Origin: Pelagibacterium sp. 26DY04 | GTDB lineage: Bacteria; Pseudomonadota; Alphaproteobacteria; Rhizobiales; Devosiaceae | Direction: 5' to 3' | Length of the DNA: 64,000 bases | Assembly (NCBI RefSeq): GCF_031202305.1 | Contig: NZ_CP101731.1 | Coordinates: 1,860,001-1,924,000 of the forward strand | Part shown: piece after piece, positions 1-7,606 of the stretch | How the letters are laid out: each line of letters begins with the position of its first letter | Numbering within the stretch: position 1 is the first letter of the stretch | Made by a program: the position numbers and the translations under genes | Notes under the pieces: model-generated | Told to the model about the DNA's origin: nothing | The model's input: the letters and a program-made list of their open reading frames with translations, nothing else | The model's database searches: none

Positions 1-247
1 CGATCCGTCCCCACAGGGTCCGGGCGGCTTGCGCGAAGGCATGAACGTCCTGCCTGTCGGTGACGTCGAGGCGGCGGGCGATCGCCTGGCCTCCGGCTGC
101 GTTGATCTCGTCGGCAAGCGCTTCGAGCCGATCCAATCTCCGAGCGCCCAGCATGACTTTTGCGCCGGCGTGCCCGAGTTCGCGGGCGATAGCCTGACCG
201 ATGCCGCTGCTCGCGCCGGTTATCAGGATGACCTTGTCGAGAGACAT
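1..247 (-). CDS. SDR family oxidoreductase, N-terminal part (cut by window edge)
   Basis: The reverse strand reads from an ATG at 247 into a Rossmann nucleotide-binding start with the motif TGASSGIG at about residues 10-17, the glycine-rich NAD(P)-binding loop of classical short-chain dehydrogenases. The frame stays open to base 1, so only about 82 residues are visible and the catalytic Tyr-x-x-x-Lys lies outside the window. It is divergent from the LysR gene that starts at 349, a common arrangement in which the LysR protein controls the neighbouring oxidoreductase. Substrate cannot be told from this part. Confidence 0.85.
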   Translation of the reverse strand, partial: MSLDKVILITGASSGIGQAIARELGHAGAKVMLGARRLDRLEALADEINAAGGQAIARRLDVTDRQDVHAFAQAARTLWGRI

Positions 248-328
248 TGTTCGCTCCTTGTTTGGATGAAGATGGTGTGAAGTTAGGCAGAGGTGATTGG
301 AGCAACAATCCGTGCAATAGTGTATGGC

Positions 329-348
329 TTGGTAAGTGGAGCTAACCA
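329..348. promoter_or_regulatory. Candidate LysR-type operator abutting the lysR start codon
   Basis: An imperfect inverted repeat (TGGTAAG and CTAACCA, six of seven positions symmetric) lies directly before the ATG at 349, in the 101-base divergent region. LysR regulators often bind such T-N11-A type dyads and repress their own gene. The GGAG inside it (337-340) also serves as the ribosome binding site. This is inference from symmetry and position only. Confidence 0.3.
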
Positions 349-1251
349 ATGAGCGACCTTAACGCGATCACCGTGTTTCTGGCTGTTGCCGATCTGCGGA
401 GCTTTCGTGGCGCAGCGGAACGGCTCGGAGTGACCCGGTCGGCCGTTAGCCAGGCGATCCGGCGCCTGGAGAGCGATCTGGGCCTTGCCTTGCTCCAGCG
501 CACGACCCGGAGCGTCAATCTGACGGAGGCAGGGCAGGCATTTCATGCGCGGGTCGCGCCGGCCATGACCGAGATCGACGTCGCTCTCGCACACGCGCGG
601 GACCGGGAACAGACGCCGCGGGGATTGTTGCGGCTTGCCGTCTCCACCATCGCAGAAAGCTTCCTGTCGGGCCCGCTGCTTGCCGGCTTTGCCGAACGCT
701 ATCCGGATGTGGCTCTGGAAGTGACAGTGACCGATCAGGAGTTCGACATCACGGCACAAGGGTATGATGCCGGGGTGCGGTTGGGTGAAGTCATCGAAAA
801 GGACATGATCGCCATTCCCGCCTCGCCGGACCAGCGGCAGGTGGCCGTTGCGGCTCCGTCCTACCTCGCCGCGCATGGCGCGCCCGAACATCCACGCGAT
901 CTCGCCGCTCACCGCTGCATCGGGTGGCGTCCGGTGCCGGGAGGGGCACCCTATCGCTGGGAATTTGCCGAGGACGGGCGTGCTTTCGACGTGGAAGTCG
1001 AGCCGGAGGTTACGACCAACGATATATGGCTGATGGTGCGGCTGGCGCGAGCAGGGGCCGGAATAACGTTCGGCATGGAAGAGACCTTCGCCCCCTATAT
1101 CGGAAGGGGAGAGCTGGCCACGGTATTGGAGCGGTACTGCCCCGCATTTCCGGGATTTTTTCTCTACTACCCGAACCGCAGGCACCTAGCGCCAAAGCTG
1201 CGTGCGCTGGTCGATGACGTCCGCCGATGGCAGAAAACCGCGACAGGTTGA
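349..1251 (+). CDS. LysR family transcriptional regulator
   Basis: A 300-residue protein of normal LysR length. Residues 1-60 form the winged helix-turn-helix, with the typical AAERLGVTRSAVSQAIRRLE stretch around 22-41 and the LTEAG wing at about 58-62. Residues 90-295 match the periplasmic-binding-like effector domain. It most likely senses a small molecule and controls the divergent SDR gene (1-247) and itself. The stop codon overlaps the first of two palindromes that control the next gene, so transcription from upstream would run into that operator. The subgroup resembles the AaeR/CrgA-like regulators paired with oxidoreductases; the effector is unknown. Confidence 0.9.
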   Translation: MSDLNAITVFLAVADLRSFRGAAERLGVTRSAVSQAIRRLESDLGLALLQRTTRSVNLTEAGQAFHARVAPAMTEIDVALAHARDREQTPRGLLRLAVSTIAESFLSGPLLAGFAERYPDVALEVTVTDQEFDITAQGYDAGVRLGEVIEKDMIAIPASPDQRQVAVAAPSYLAAHGAPEHPRDLAAHRCIGWRPVPGGAPYRWEFAEDGRAFDVEVEPEVTTNDIWLMVRLARAGAGITFGMEETFAPYIGRGELATVLERYCPAFPGFFLYYPNRRHLAPKLRALVDDVRRWQKTATG

Positions 1252-1288
1252 CAATGTCAACCTCGCTTGCTAGGTTGACGATGTCAAC
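1246..1288. promoter_or_regulatory. Two tandem palindromic operators, probably for the TetR protein encoded at 2208
   Basis: Two nearly identical dyads occur: GGTTGACAATGTCAACC at 1246-1262 and GTTGACGATGTCAAC at 1274-1288, with centres 27 bases apart. The arm GTTGAC and 3-base spacer are the same in both. The first overlaps the lysR stop codon, and the second ends 17 bases before the SDR start codon at 1306. TetR-family dimers commonly bind such TTGAC-N3-GTCAA dyads, and a TetR gene is the last member of this two-gene unit, so autoregulation is the simplest reading. Confidence 0.65.
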
Positions 1289-1305
1289 TTAACGGAGCGT
1301 GGGGC

Positions 1306-2271
1306 ATGCCTACAGTTCTCATCACCGGGGGTCATGCGGGCATTGGCTTGCAATGCGCCATCCGGCTCGCAACTCATCATCGGTCTGACCTGATCCTGGC
1401 GGGGCGCAGCGTTGAGCGCATGGAGCCGGCGGCGCAGCAATTGCGCGCTTATGGCGTCAAGGTATCCACGGTCGTACTGGATACGTCCTCGCTGGCGTCG
1501 GTCCGGTCGGCGGCGGCTGCCATTGGGCAATTGATCGAGAGCGAGGCGATCGGCGGGCTCGATGCGATCGTCTGCAATGCGGGGGCTTCGTTCGCCGGAC
1601 CGGTGGGCTACAGCGTCGATGGTTATGAAAGAACGTTCACCACGAACTATCTGGGACATTTCCTGCTCACCGAACTGCTGTTCGATCAACTCCGGGATAC
1701 GGGGCGCATCGTGATGGTGGCGAGCGGCACGCACGATCCCGATACGATGGATGGCAGGATGGTGGGGCCCGCCGTGGAACCGGACGCCGTTGCGCTGGCC
1801 AATGTCGGCAGGAACGGGTCAAAGCCATTGTCGGGCGGCAAGCTCTATGCGACGTCCAAGCTGTGCATGATCCTGATGGCCTATGAAATGGATCGCAGGT
1901 TGCGCCGCGCGGGGAGTTCGATTGCTTCGATCGCCTTCGATCCTGGCGCAATTCCGGAGACCGGATTGACGCGCACCATGCCAGGACCGATCCAGAGCCT
2001 GACCCGCTCGGCACCGGTCAAATGGTTCCTGACGCGGATCGGCATCACGGCGGGATCGCTCGAATTCTCAGGAAATGCGCTTGCCGATGTGGCTATTGGG
2101 CCTGAATATGCCGATGATTCCGGCAAATACCTGCAATCGAACAACAAGCGACTGCAGGCGACGAGATCGTCCCGGATGTCCTATGACGAACGACGGGCGG
2201 CGAAACTATGGGAAGAGTCAAAGCGGCTGGTGAAGCTGCAGCCGGAGGAGGAGCCGGAACCGCTGCGCTGA
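1306..2271 (+). CDS. SDR family NAD(P)-dependent oxidoreductase, retinol/protochlorophyllide-reductase-like
   Basis: A 321-residue short-chain dehydrogenase. It has the cofactor loop TGGHAGIG (7-14), NAG (91-93), Asn114, Ser140 and the catalytic Tyr181-x-x-x-Lys185 (YATSK), so the catalytic tetrad is complete. The extra length at the C terminus (about 60 residues past a classical 250-residue SDR) resembles the retinol-dehydrogenase/light-dependent-POR-like group. The substrate is unknown. Its 3' end overlaps the TetR gene by 64 bases, and both sit behind the two palindromes at 1246-1288, which suggests one transcript repressed by the TetR protein. The start is placed at the ATG after a GGAG-type ribosome site. 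Confidence 0.88.
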   Translation: MPTVLITGGHAGIGLQCAIRLATHHRSDLILAGRSVERMEPAAQQLRAYGVKVSTVVLDTSSLASVRSAAAAIGQLIESEAIGGLDAIVCNAGASFAGPVGYSVDGYERTFTTNYLGHFLLTELLFDQLRDTGRIVMVASGTHDPDTMDGRMVGPAVEPDAVALANVGRNGSKPLSGGKLYATSKLCMILMAYEMDRRLRRAGSSIASIAFDPGAIPETGLTRTMPGPIQSLTRSAPVKWFLTRIGITAGSLEFSGNALADVAIGPEYADDSGKYLQSNNKRLQATRSSRMSYDERRAAKLWEESKRLVKLQPEEEPEPLR

Positions 2272-2837
2272 CGACGGCAGAAAGGCTAGTCGCCGCCGCG
2301 CTGGCGCTGCTCGATGCGGGGGGCGAGGAAGCCGTCACCATGCGCGCGGTCGGCCACGCCTGCGGGCTTTCCCACAACGCATCGTACAAGCATTTCAAGA
2401 GCCGCAAGGCCTTACTGGCCGCTGTGGCCACGGCGGAATTTTCTTATCTCTCACAGAACCTTGAGGCCGTTCTTTCATCCAAAACTGGTGCGGAAGAGAA
2501 GCTGACCCGGGCGCTCGATATCATCATCGAATACAATTTCGCCCATCCAGCTCGCTACAAACTCCTGTTCGTGGCCGATCCGGGCATTGTGGGCGAGGAC
2601 GAGGAATTGAGGCGGGCGGCGGGTGCCGCTTTCGCGACGTTCCGGGCCATCGTTAGCGAATGCCAGGCCGATTGGGGTCTGCCGGCTGGTGCCGATGTGT
2701 CGATTGCCGGCCTCATGCTGGCGACGCTGCAGGGGCTGGTGGCACAGGAAGCCAATGGGCGGATAAACGCCGACAAGGGCCAGATCGGCGTAAGAGCTGG
2801 AATGAACGTGCTCGTGCGGCTGTTGTCGCGGTCGTGA
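2208..2837 (+). CDS. TetR/AcrR family transcriptional regulator
   Basis: A 209-residue regulator. Residues about 20-66 form the TetR helix-turn-helix (VTMRAVGHACGLSHNASYKH region around 43-62), and the remainder is the helical ligand domain. The only start I can support lies inside the preceding SDR gene, giving a 64-base overlap and probable translational coupling. A Gly/Ala-rich stretch precedes the DNA-binding domain. It probably represses its own operon from the paired dyads at 1246-1288. The ligand is likely a substrate or relative of the SDR, but nothing in the sequence names it. Confidence 0.87.
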   Translation: MGRVKAAGEAAAGGGAGTAALTTAERLVAAALALLDAGGEEAVTMRAVGHACGLSHNASYKHFKSRKALLAAVATAEFSYLSQNLEAVLSSKTGAEEKLTRALDIIIEYNFAHPARYKLLFVADPGIVGEDEELRRAAGAAFATFRAIVSECQADWGLPAGADVSIAGLMLATLQGLVAQEANGRINADKGQIGVRAGMNVLVRLLSRS

Positions 2838-2842
2838 CGCTC

Positions 2843-2870
2843 CCAGCAAAAGTGTGCCCACTTTTGCTGG
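2843..2870. repeat. Perfect 12-bp inverted repeat between convergent genes
   Basis: CCAGCAAAAGTG and its exact complement flank a 4-base loop (TGCC), between the TetR stop and the end of the opposite-strand hydrolase. It lacks a long T run, so it may be a weak bidirectional terminator or one copy of a dispersed intergenic palindrome. I saw no second copy in this window. Confidence 0.6.
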
Positions 2871-2886
2871 AAGTGCTGGTCGAGCG

Positions 2887-3915
2887 CTATCCGCCGTTTT
2901 CCGTTTCCTCCACCGCTTCGACGATATCGCCCAGCAGCGCGTGCAAGCGGTCGCGGTAACCATTGCCGCCGGAGGGGTTGGTGGGATCGGAGGTCATCAC
3001 CACGGTAAGGTCGAGATCGGGGACGATATAGAGCATCTGGCCGCCATAGCCCCAGGCGTAACGGGTGGGGTGGCCGGCGATGTCCGAGAGGAACCAGCCA
3101 TAACCATAGCCGTGGCCGCCGAAGCGGGAGGTGGTGCGCTGCTCCCAGGATCGCTCGATCCATTCTTCTGAAACGATCCGCTCGCCATCGGCAGTGACGC
3201 CGCCATTGCGGATCATTTCGCCGAAAGCCAGGAGCGAGAGGGGCGACATGGCCAACTCGTTGCCGCCCAGATAGATTCCTTGCGGATCGCGCTCCCAGGC
3301 GGAGATCGAAAAGCCTTCGATCGGATCGAACCACTCGCGGGCGAGGGCGAGACTGGATTGGCCGCCGACTGCGGTGAGAATGGCCGAAAGCAGATGGGTG
3401 GAACCCGTGGAATAGATCATTTCGCCCCCCGGTTCGTCGACAAAGGGCTGGGCGAGGGCGGAGCGCACCCAATTGCTACTGGTGACCCAGGCGCCGTAAT
3501 TGGCGCCCGATGTGGCGCGCAGGCCCGCCTGCATCGACATGAGGTGGCTCAGTGTGATGTCCTCGAGGCGAGGGTCAGGGGATTGGGGAAGGTCATCGGG
3601 GAGCAGGTCGGCGATCGGCTGGTCGGGGCCTTCGAGCAGGCCCCGTTCGATGGCGATGCCGATCATTGTGGTGACGATGACCTTGGATGCGGATTTGATG
3701 TTGGTGGGCTCGGTCGTCGCGTAGCCGTCATAGCCGCGCTCGGCGATGATCTCGCCATCGGCGGAGATCACCACGGTGCGCAGAGCAACGAGGTCGGCGG
3801 CGGCCTCAAGAATATCGGCCAGCGTGGCGTCCTGGGCGAAGGCCGGGAAGGGGACGGTTAGGAGGGCGGCTACAGCCAGGGCGCAGGTTTGGCTGGTGGA
3901 GGGCAATGCCGGCAT
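2887..3915 (-). CDS. Exported serine hydrolase, class C beta-lactamase/PBP-like
   Basis: The start is set at the ATG at 3915, because the next residues form a signal peptide (hydrophobic stretch about 11-23, cleavage after AFAQ at 28); a longer upstream frame adds only a non-hydrophobic tail. The mature protein carries the Ser75-x-x-Lys78 motif (SASK), a Tyr169-Ser-Thr element in the place of Tyr-x-Asn, and a C-terminal HGYGYGW and YGGQ region typical of the beta-lactamase class C family (esterases, D-aminopeptidases, 6-aminohexanoate-hydrolase-like). It acts in the periplasm. It could be an esterase or amidase rather than a resistance enzyme, since the third motif is not the classical Lys-Thr-Gly. 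Confidence 0.85.
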   Translation of the reverse strand: MPALPSTSQTCALAVAALLTVPFPAFAQDATLADILEAAADLVALRTVVISADGEIIAERGYDGYATTEPTNIKSASKVIVTTMIGIAIERGLLEGPDQPIADLLPDDLPQSPDPRLEDITLSHLMSMQAGLRATSGANYGAWVTSSNWVRSALAQPFVDEPGGEMIYSTGSTHLLSAILTAVGGQSSLALAREWFDPIEGFSISAWERDPQGIYLGGNELAMSPLSLLAFGEMIRNGGVTADGERIVSEEWIERSWEQRTTSRFGGHGYGYGWFLSDIAGHPTRYAWGYGGQMLYIVPDLDLTVVMTSDPTNPSGGNGYRDRLHALLGDIVEAVEETENGG

Positions 3916-4017
3916 GTGGGTGAGATCCTCGCGAGGGCTGGAGGGGATCGATTGGCGTGCAAGATGGGTATTTGTGCGGCTGAACCGGGGCACCAAAGCA
4001 ACTTTTTGCGAGCCTCA

Positions 4018-4044
4018 TGTCACACCCGCCTTGCCTGGCTCGTC
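4018..4044 (+). promoter_or_regulatory. ECF41-type promoter (TGTCACA-N16-CGTC)
   Basis: TGTCACA lies at 4018-4024 and CGTC at 4041-4044, with 16 bases between. This matches the conserved promoter known for the ECF41 sigma group, and it stands directly ahead of the CMD-family gene whose partner downstream is an ECF41 sigma factor. The promoter would make the unit self-activating. The transcription start would fall near 4050, leaving a short leader before the ATG at 4080. Confidence 0.75.
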
Positions 4045-4079
4045 TTGTCAATCGCGACAACATTGCAAGGAGAACCACA

Positions 4080-4538
4080 ATGACCTCCAGACCCAACCCG
4101 TTCCAGGGGCATTTCGCTCTGGTGAAGCCGCTGATCGATTTCGGAACGACCAACCAAAAGGAGCTCGATCCCACGATTGCCGAACTGGTGAAGATCCGCG
4201 CTTCGCAGATCAATGGCTGCGCGACCTGCCTGCAGATGCACACGCGGGAGGCGCGCAAGAACGGAGAGAGCGAAGAGCGGATCTACCTGCTCGACGGGTG
4301 GCGCGAATCCCCGCTCTATAACGACAAGGAACGGGCGGCGCTGGCCTGGACCGAAGCGCTGACGCGGGTCGACCGCGAGGGCGGTTCGGACGAGGCGTAC
4401 CAGGCGCTCAGCAGCCAGTTCAGCGAGGAGGAGCAGGTGAGGATCACCCTTCTGATCGGCGCCATCAACGCCTTCAATCGCGTCAATGTCGGGCTGCGCG
4501 TGCCGTTGGCGGGCACCGTGGGCAAGAAGGTCGCTTGA
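4080..4538 (+). CDS. Carboxymuconolactone decarboxylase family (AhpD-like) protein
   Basis: The start is the ATG at 4080, preceded by AAGGAG at 4067-4072; a longer frame upstream would run through the promoter. The 152-residue product has the CMD/AhpD signature Cys47-Ala-Thr-Cys50 followed by His54, a redox-active pair used by alkylhydroperoxidase-like members of the family. It overlaps the sigma-factor gene by one base (TGATG). In ECF41 systems the neighbouring COE gene (carboxymuconolactone decarboxylase, oxidoreductase or epimerase) is the main target of the sigma factor. Its substrate is unknown; a role in peroxide or electrophile handling is plausible. Confidence 0.9.
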   Translation: MTSRPNPFQGHFALVKPLIDFGTTNQKELDPTIAELVKIRASQINGCATCLQMHTREARKNGESEERIYLLDGWRESPLYNDKERAALAWTEALTRVDREGGSDEAYQALSSQFSEEEQVRITLLIGAINAFNRVNVGLRVPLAGTVGKKVA

Positions 4539-5422
4539 TGGCGGGCACGTTGCATCAGGACGCAGCGGAGAGCTTTTCTCCGCTGCGGCCCAAGCTGATC
4601 CGCATCGCTTACCGCATGCTCGGTTCGGTGGCCGAGGCCGAGGACGTGGTGCAGGACGCGTTCGTGCGCTGGATGGCAGTCGATCAGAGCACGGTGCGGG
4701 ATGCCGAGGCGTTCCTGCGCCGGATCGTCACGCGGCTCAGTCTTGACGTGCTCAAATCGGCGCGGCGGCAGCGGGAGACCTATGTGGGCCCCTGGTTGCC
4801 CGAACCGGTGGTGGGGCCCGAGCTGGACGAGGTCGACGACGTGACGTTGCCGCTGATGATGGCGCTGGAGCGGTTGACCCCGCTCGAGCGTGCGGCGTTT
4901 CTGCTGCACGATGTTTTCGGGATCGGCTTTGACGAGGTGGCGCGCACCATCGGGCGCGATCCGGCGGCGTGCCGGCAATTGGCCAGCCGGGCACGCGCCC
5001 ATGTGCGGGCCGAGCGGCCAAGGTTCGAGGTGACGCGCGAGCGTGGGTTCGAGATCGCGCAGGCGTTCTTTGCGGCGTCGCGGGAGGGGGATATGGGGAG
5101 GTTGCGGACGCTGCTTGCCGACGATGTGACCGCCTGTTCGGACGGCGGCGGGAAGCGTTCGGCGGCGGCGGTGCCAATCGTGGGCATCGAGGACGTGGTG
5201 CGGGTGCATGCCGGGCTGGCGGATTTCTTTGCCAGGGACAACAACATGTCGAAGCTGGTGCGCTATGACGTGATCAATGGGCTGCCGGGGTTTCTTACCA
5301 TCGAGAGCGATGGAACGGTGCAGACGACGGCGCTCGAAATCGTCGATGGGAAGGTGGTGGGCATCTATATCGTGCGCAATCCCGACAAGCTCCGGCATCT
5401 GAACGGCGGCAAGCTGCACTGA
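4538..5422 (+). CDS. ECF41-family RNA polymerase sigma factor (SigJ-like)
   Basis: A 294-residue sigma factor with sigma2 (about 15-75), sigma4 (about 105-158) and a fused SnoaL-like C-terminal domain (about 168-290). The group-defining motifs are all present: WLPEP (86-90) in the linker, DGGGK (202-206) and NPDKL (281-285). In ECF41 proteins the C-terminal domain replaces a separate anti-sigma factor and both holds and tunes activity, which fits the lack of any anti-sigma gene here. The start is the ATG overlapping the stop of the CMD gene. It should recognise the promoter at 4018-4044 and so drive its own operon. Confidence 0.92.
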   Translation: MAGTLHQDAAESFSPLRPKLIRIAYRMLGSVAEAEDVVQDAFVRWMAVDQSTVRDAEAFLRRIVTRLSLDVLKSARRQRETYVGPWLPEPVVGPELDEVDDVTLPLMMALERLTPLERAAFLLHDVFGIGFDEVARTIGRDPAACRQLASRARAHVRAERPRFEVTRERGFEIAQAFFAASREGDMGRLRTLLADDVTACSDGGGKRSAAAVPIVGIEDVVRVHAGLADFFARDNNMSKLVRYDVINGLPGFLTIESDGTVQTTALEIVDGKVVGIYIVRNPDKLRHLNGGKLH

Positions 5423-5505
5423 GCGCGGCAACCTAGGATGGGGGAAGGAACGGTTGCCTGTCGCGGAGGCTTCCTCCTTGGCTGTTCCAATGGGAGACCG
5501 ATCTT

Positions 5506-6075
5506 ATGGCTCGATATGTTCACCGTCATGGACACACCGTCGTTTCGGATCGCTTTTGGGGCGAAACTCCGGGACTGAGCCGGCTGGGTCGGCCGGACCC
5601 GCGCGGGCGATCAGGGGGCTATTACGGCTCCAACGAGGACGACGAATACGACCCCTATGATTTCGATCTGCCGCGTGAGGGGCCCGAGGGCCGGCCGCGG
5701 AGCAACCAGGGGATCAAACGCCCCACCCATGTGGATGTAGGGTACGAGCCCGACCAGCCGGTGCCTGGTGGCTGGGGGCTGGCCGATCCGGCAGGCGAGC
5801 GGCACCGTCGAGGCTATGCCGGGCGGGGGCCGAAAAGCTACCAACGAAGGGATGACCGTATCCTCGAAGACGTTTCGGACCGGCTGATGGAGGATCCCTT
5901 TCTCGACGCGTCTGGGATCGAGGTCAGCGTCAACGCCGGGGAAGTGCGGCTGGATGGAAGCGTGGATGCCCGGGCCGACAAGCGGCGGGCCGAGGACATC
6001 GCTGAGACGGTGTCGGGGGTAGGCAATGTTCAGAACAATCTGCGGGTTCAGCACCGGGATGTTTCCCGCTCTTGA
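5506..6075 (+). CDS. BON domain protein
   Basis: A 189-residue hydrophilic protein. The N-terminal half is low-complexity, rich in Arg, Gly, Pro and Asp. Residues about 115-182 form one BON domain, with the typical start (DDRILEDVSDRL), the IEVSVNAGEVRLDG strand pair and the ending VGNVQNNLRV. BON domains bind phospholipid or envelope surfaces and are common in osmotic and general-stress proteins. There is no signal peptide. A small basic protein gene follows 14 bases later, and its ribosome site overlaps this stop codon, so they form an operon. A role in general stress is inferred from family and neighbours. Confidence 0.8.
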   Translation: MARYVHRHGHTVVSDRFWGETPGLSRLGRPDPRGRSGGYYGSNEDDEYDPYDFDLPREGPEGRPRSNQGIKRPTHVDVGYEPDQPVPGGWGLADPAGERHRRGYAGRGPKSYQRRDDRILEDVSDRLMEDPFLDASGIEVSVNAGEVRLDGSVDARADKRRAEDIAETVSGVGNVQNNLRVQHRDVSRS

Positions 6076-6089
6076 GGAGGCGTTTTCCG

Positions 6090-6275
6090 ATGAGCACCGA
6101 TTCCAAATATACGCCTTCGGGCAAATCGACCAATTCGGACAAGTCCGCTGGTCCGGCTCACAAGGGCGGCAGCGGTCAGCAGAATGCCGAAAAGTGGGGC
6201 GGAGGCAGCAAGGCGGCCAAGGGCGGAGTGTCCAAGGCCGACAAGCATAACGAGAATTCTTCGAGCAAGAGCTGA
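6090..6275 (+). CDS. Small hydrophilic Lys/Ser/Gly-rich protein
   Basis: The start is the ATG at 6090 with GAGGAGG just before it (6074-6080). The 61-residue product has almost no hydrophobic residues and is dominated by Ser, Lys, Gly, Asn and Ala, so it is probably disordered. It has no domain I recognise. It is co-transcribed with the BON gene and lies next to the opposed DUF2267 gene. Such hydrophilin-like small proteins are often made under osmotic or stationary-phase stress, which is inference. Ribosome site and placement make it a credible gene despite its composition. Confidence 0.65.
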   Translation: MSTDSKYTPSGKSTNSDKSAGPAHKGGSGQQNAEKWGGGSKAAKGGVSKADKHNENSSSKS

Positions 6276-6308
6276 ACCGGAGTCGTCCCGTTCAGCTCTC
6301 CCCGATGG

Positions 6309-6755
6309 TCAGGCGTTGCCGACGGTTTCCCCGGATGCCCAAAGCGTGCGGATATCCTCGTTCAGCGCCGCGCGCACCTTTTCGGCCTGGCCACGATCGA
6401 TGTGACGGTCGAGCACGCGGTACACCGATTTGACGGCGTCCTCGGCATCGATCGGACGGGTAAACTGCAGATCGTCTTTAACGGCCTGGAGGAACTCGTC
6501 ACGGGTGCGCAGTTGGCTGGGCTGGCGTGCCGGCTGGTACTGGTCGTAATAGGCGCCTCGCACGAGCAATGGGAGTTGGCCGCCCAAGTGCGCTGAAAGA
6601 TCGGGCGGAAGCTTGTCGCGCGTGGTGCGCAAAACACTGCCCAGGATGTGCCAGGCCACCTGTCGGTCGGGGCCGTGCTCGGCCATGATCTCGTCCAGCC
6701 AGATGTTGGTGGTCTGCAACGTCTTGTCGAATACGTCGAGTCCATTGGCGCTCAT
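6309..6755 (-). CDS. DUF2267 domain protein
   Basis: The start is the ATG at 6755, preceded on the reverse strand by GAGGAGG; upstream residues in the longer frame are not conserved in type. The 148-residue helical protein matches DUF2267: NIWLDEIMAE near the start, then VAWHILGSVLRTTRDKLP, LGGQLPLLVRGAYYD and two helices with basic residues. The molecular role of this family is unknown; members often neighbour BON-domain and other stress genes, as here. It is convergent with the small hydrophilic gene that ends at 6275. Confidence 0.85.
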   Translation of the reverse strand: MSANGLDVFDKTLQTTNIWLDEIMAEHGPDRQVAWHILGSVLRTTRDKLPPDLSAHLGGQLPLLVRGAYYDQYQPARQPSQLRTRDEFLQAVKDDLQFTRPIDAEDAVKSVYRVLDRHIDRGQAEKVRAALNEDIRTLWASGETVGNA

Positions 6756-6873
6756 GGCAAATGTCCTCCTCTCGATGTGACGGATTGCGCCGACGCCCAA
6801 GGGTGGGCTGTCGAACCGAAGGGGAACGGGCACGCGCCGCCAAGGTTCGGCGCCTTAGTCAGAGGTTAATCTG

Positions 6874-7596
6874 TCAGATGCTGAGGAGCGCGTAGGGCTT
6901 GCCGTCGGGCTTGGGGATCGGGGCGGCAACGTTATAGACCGGTGCGCCGCCCGGGGTTTTCCCCTGATAGCTGCCGTGATGGGCGTGACCGTGCACGATG
7001 GCGCTGACCTTGAAGCGATCCACGGTTTCGGCAAGGCGGGACGAACCCAGGAAGGGAAAGATCTCGACCGGCTCGCCCTGGAGCGTTTCGGAGATGGGAG
7101 AATAGTGCAGCACCACGAGGACGCGGTCGGATTCCACGTGCCTTAAAGCATTTTCCAGGTTCATGGCCTCGTGGGTGCTTTCGCTGACCATCGCCTTGAT
7201 GGCAGGCTCGCCGAACGAACTCAGCATGTAGCGGCCAAAGCCGCCGGCAAATCCCTTGACGCCCACGAAATCGACGCCGTCGATGGTGGTGGATTGCCCT
7301 TCGAGAAGATGCACGCCGGCATCCTTGATGATGGCGGAGACTTCTTCGACGGCACCGCATTCGTAATCGTGGTTACCGAGGACCCCAACTACGGGAATGG
7401 AGCAGGATTTGAGCTGGCCGGCGAGCATTTCGGCTTCGGCCGGCCGGCCGAGATCGGTGATGTCGCCGGCAAGGACCAGCACGTCGGCCACTTCGGAAAT
7501 CTCGCTAAACAGCTCGCTATAGGAACGGCTGCCATCTTCCTTGACGTGCAGATCGCCAATCGCCGCCACCTTGAGGGACTTGCGGGCCTTGGTCAT
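6874..7596 (-). CDS. Calcineurin-type metallophosphoesterase
   Basis: A 240-residue protein with all metal-binding motifs of the superfamily: Asp15-x-His17 (GDLH), Gly44-Asp45 (GDITD), Gly-Asn75-His-Asp77 (GNHD), His164 (LHYS) and Gly-His204-x-His206 (GHAH). It should be a di-metal phosphohydrolase in the cytoplasm; the target may be a nucleotide, nucleic acid or phosphoprotein. The start at 7596 has a strong AAGGAGGA site that overlaps the stop of the nucleotidyltransferase gene upstream (stop at 7607-7609), so the two are translationally coupled. This pairing suggests that one adds and the other removes a nucleotidyl or phosphate group, which is inference. Confidence 0.9.
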   Translation of the reverse strand: MTKARKSLKVAAIGDLHVKEDGSRSYSELFSEISEVADVLVLAGDITDLGRPAEAEMLAGQLKSCSIPVVGVLGNHDYECGAVEEVSAIIKDAGVHLLEGQSTTIDGVDFVGVKGFAGGFGRYMLSSFGEPAIKAMVSESTHEAMNLENALRHVESDRVLVVLHYSPISETLQGEPVEIFPFLGSSRLAETVDRFKVSAIVHGHAHHGSYQGKTPGGAPVYNVAAPIPKPDGKPYALLSI

Positions 7597-7606
7597 CGCG
7601 TCCTCC

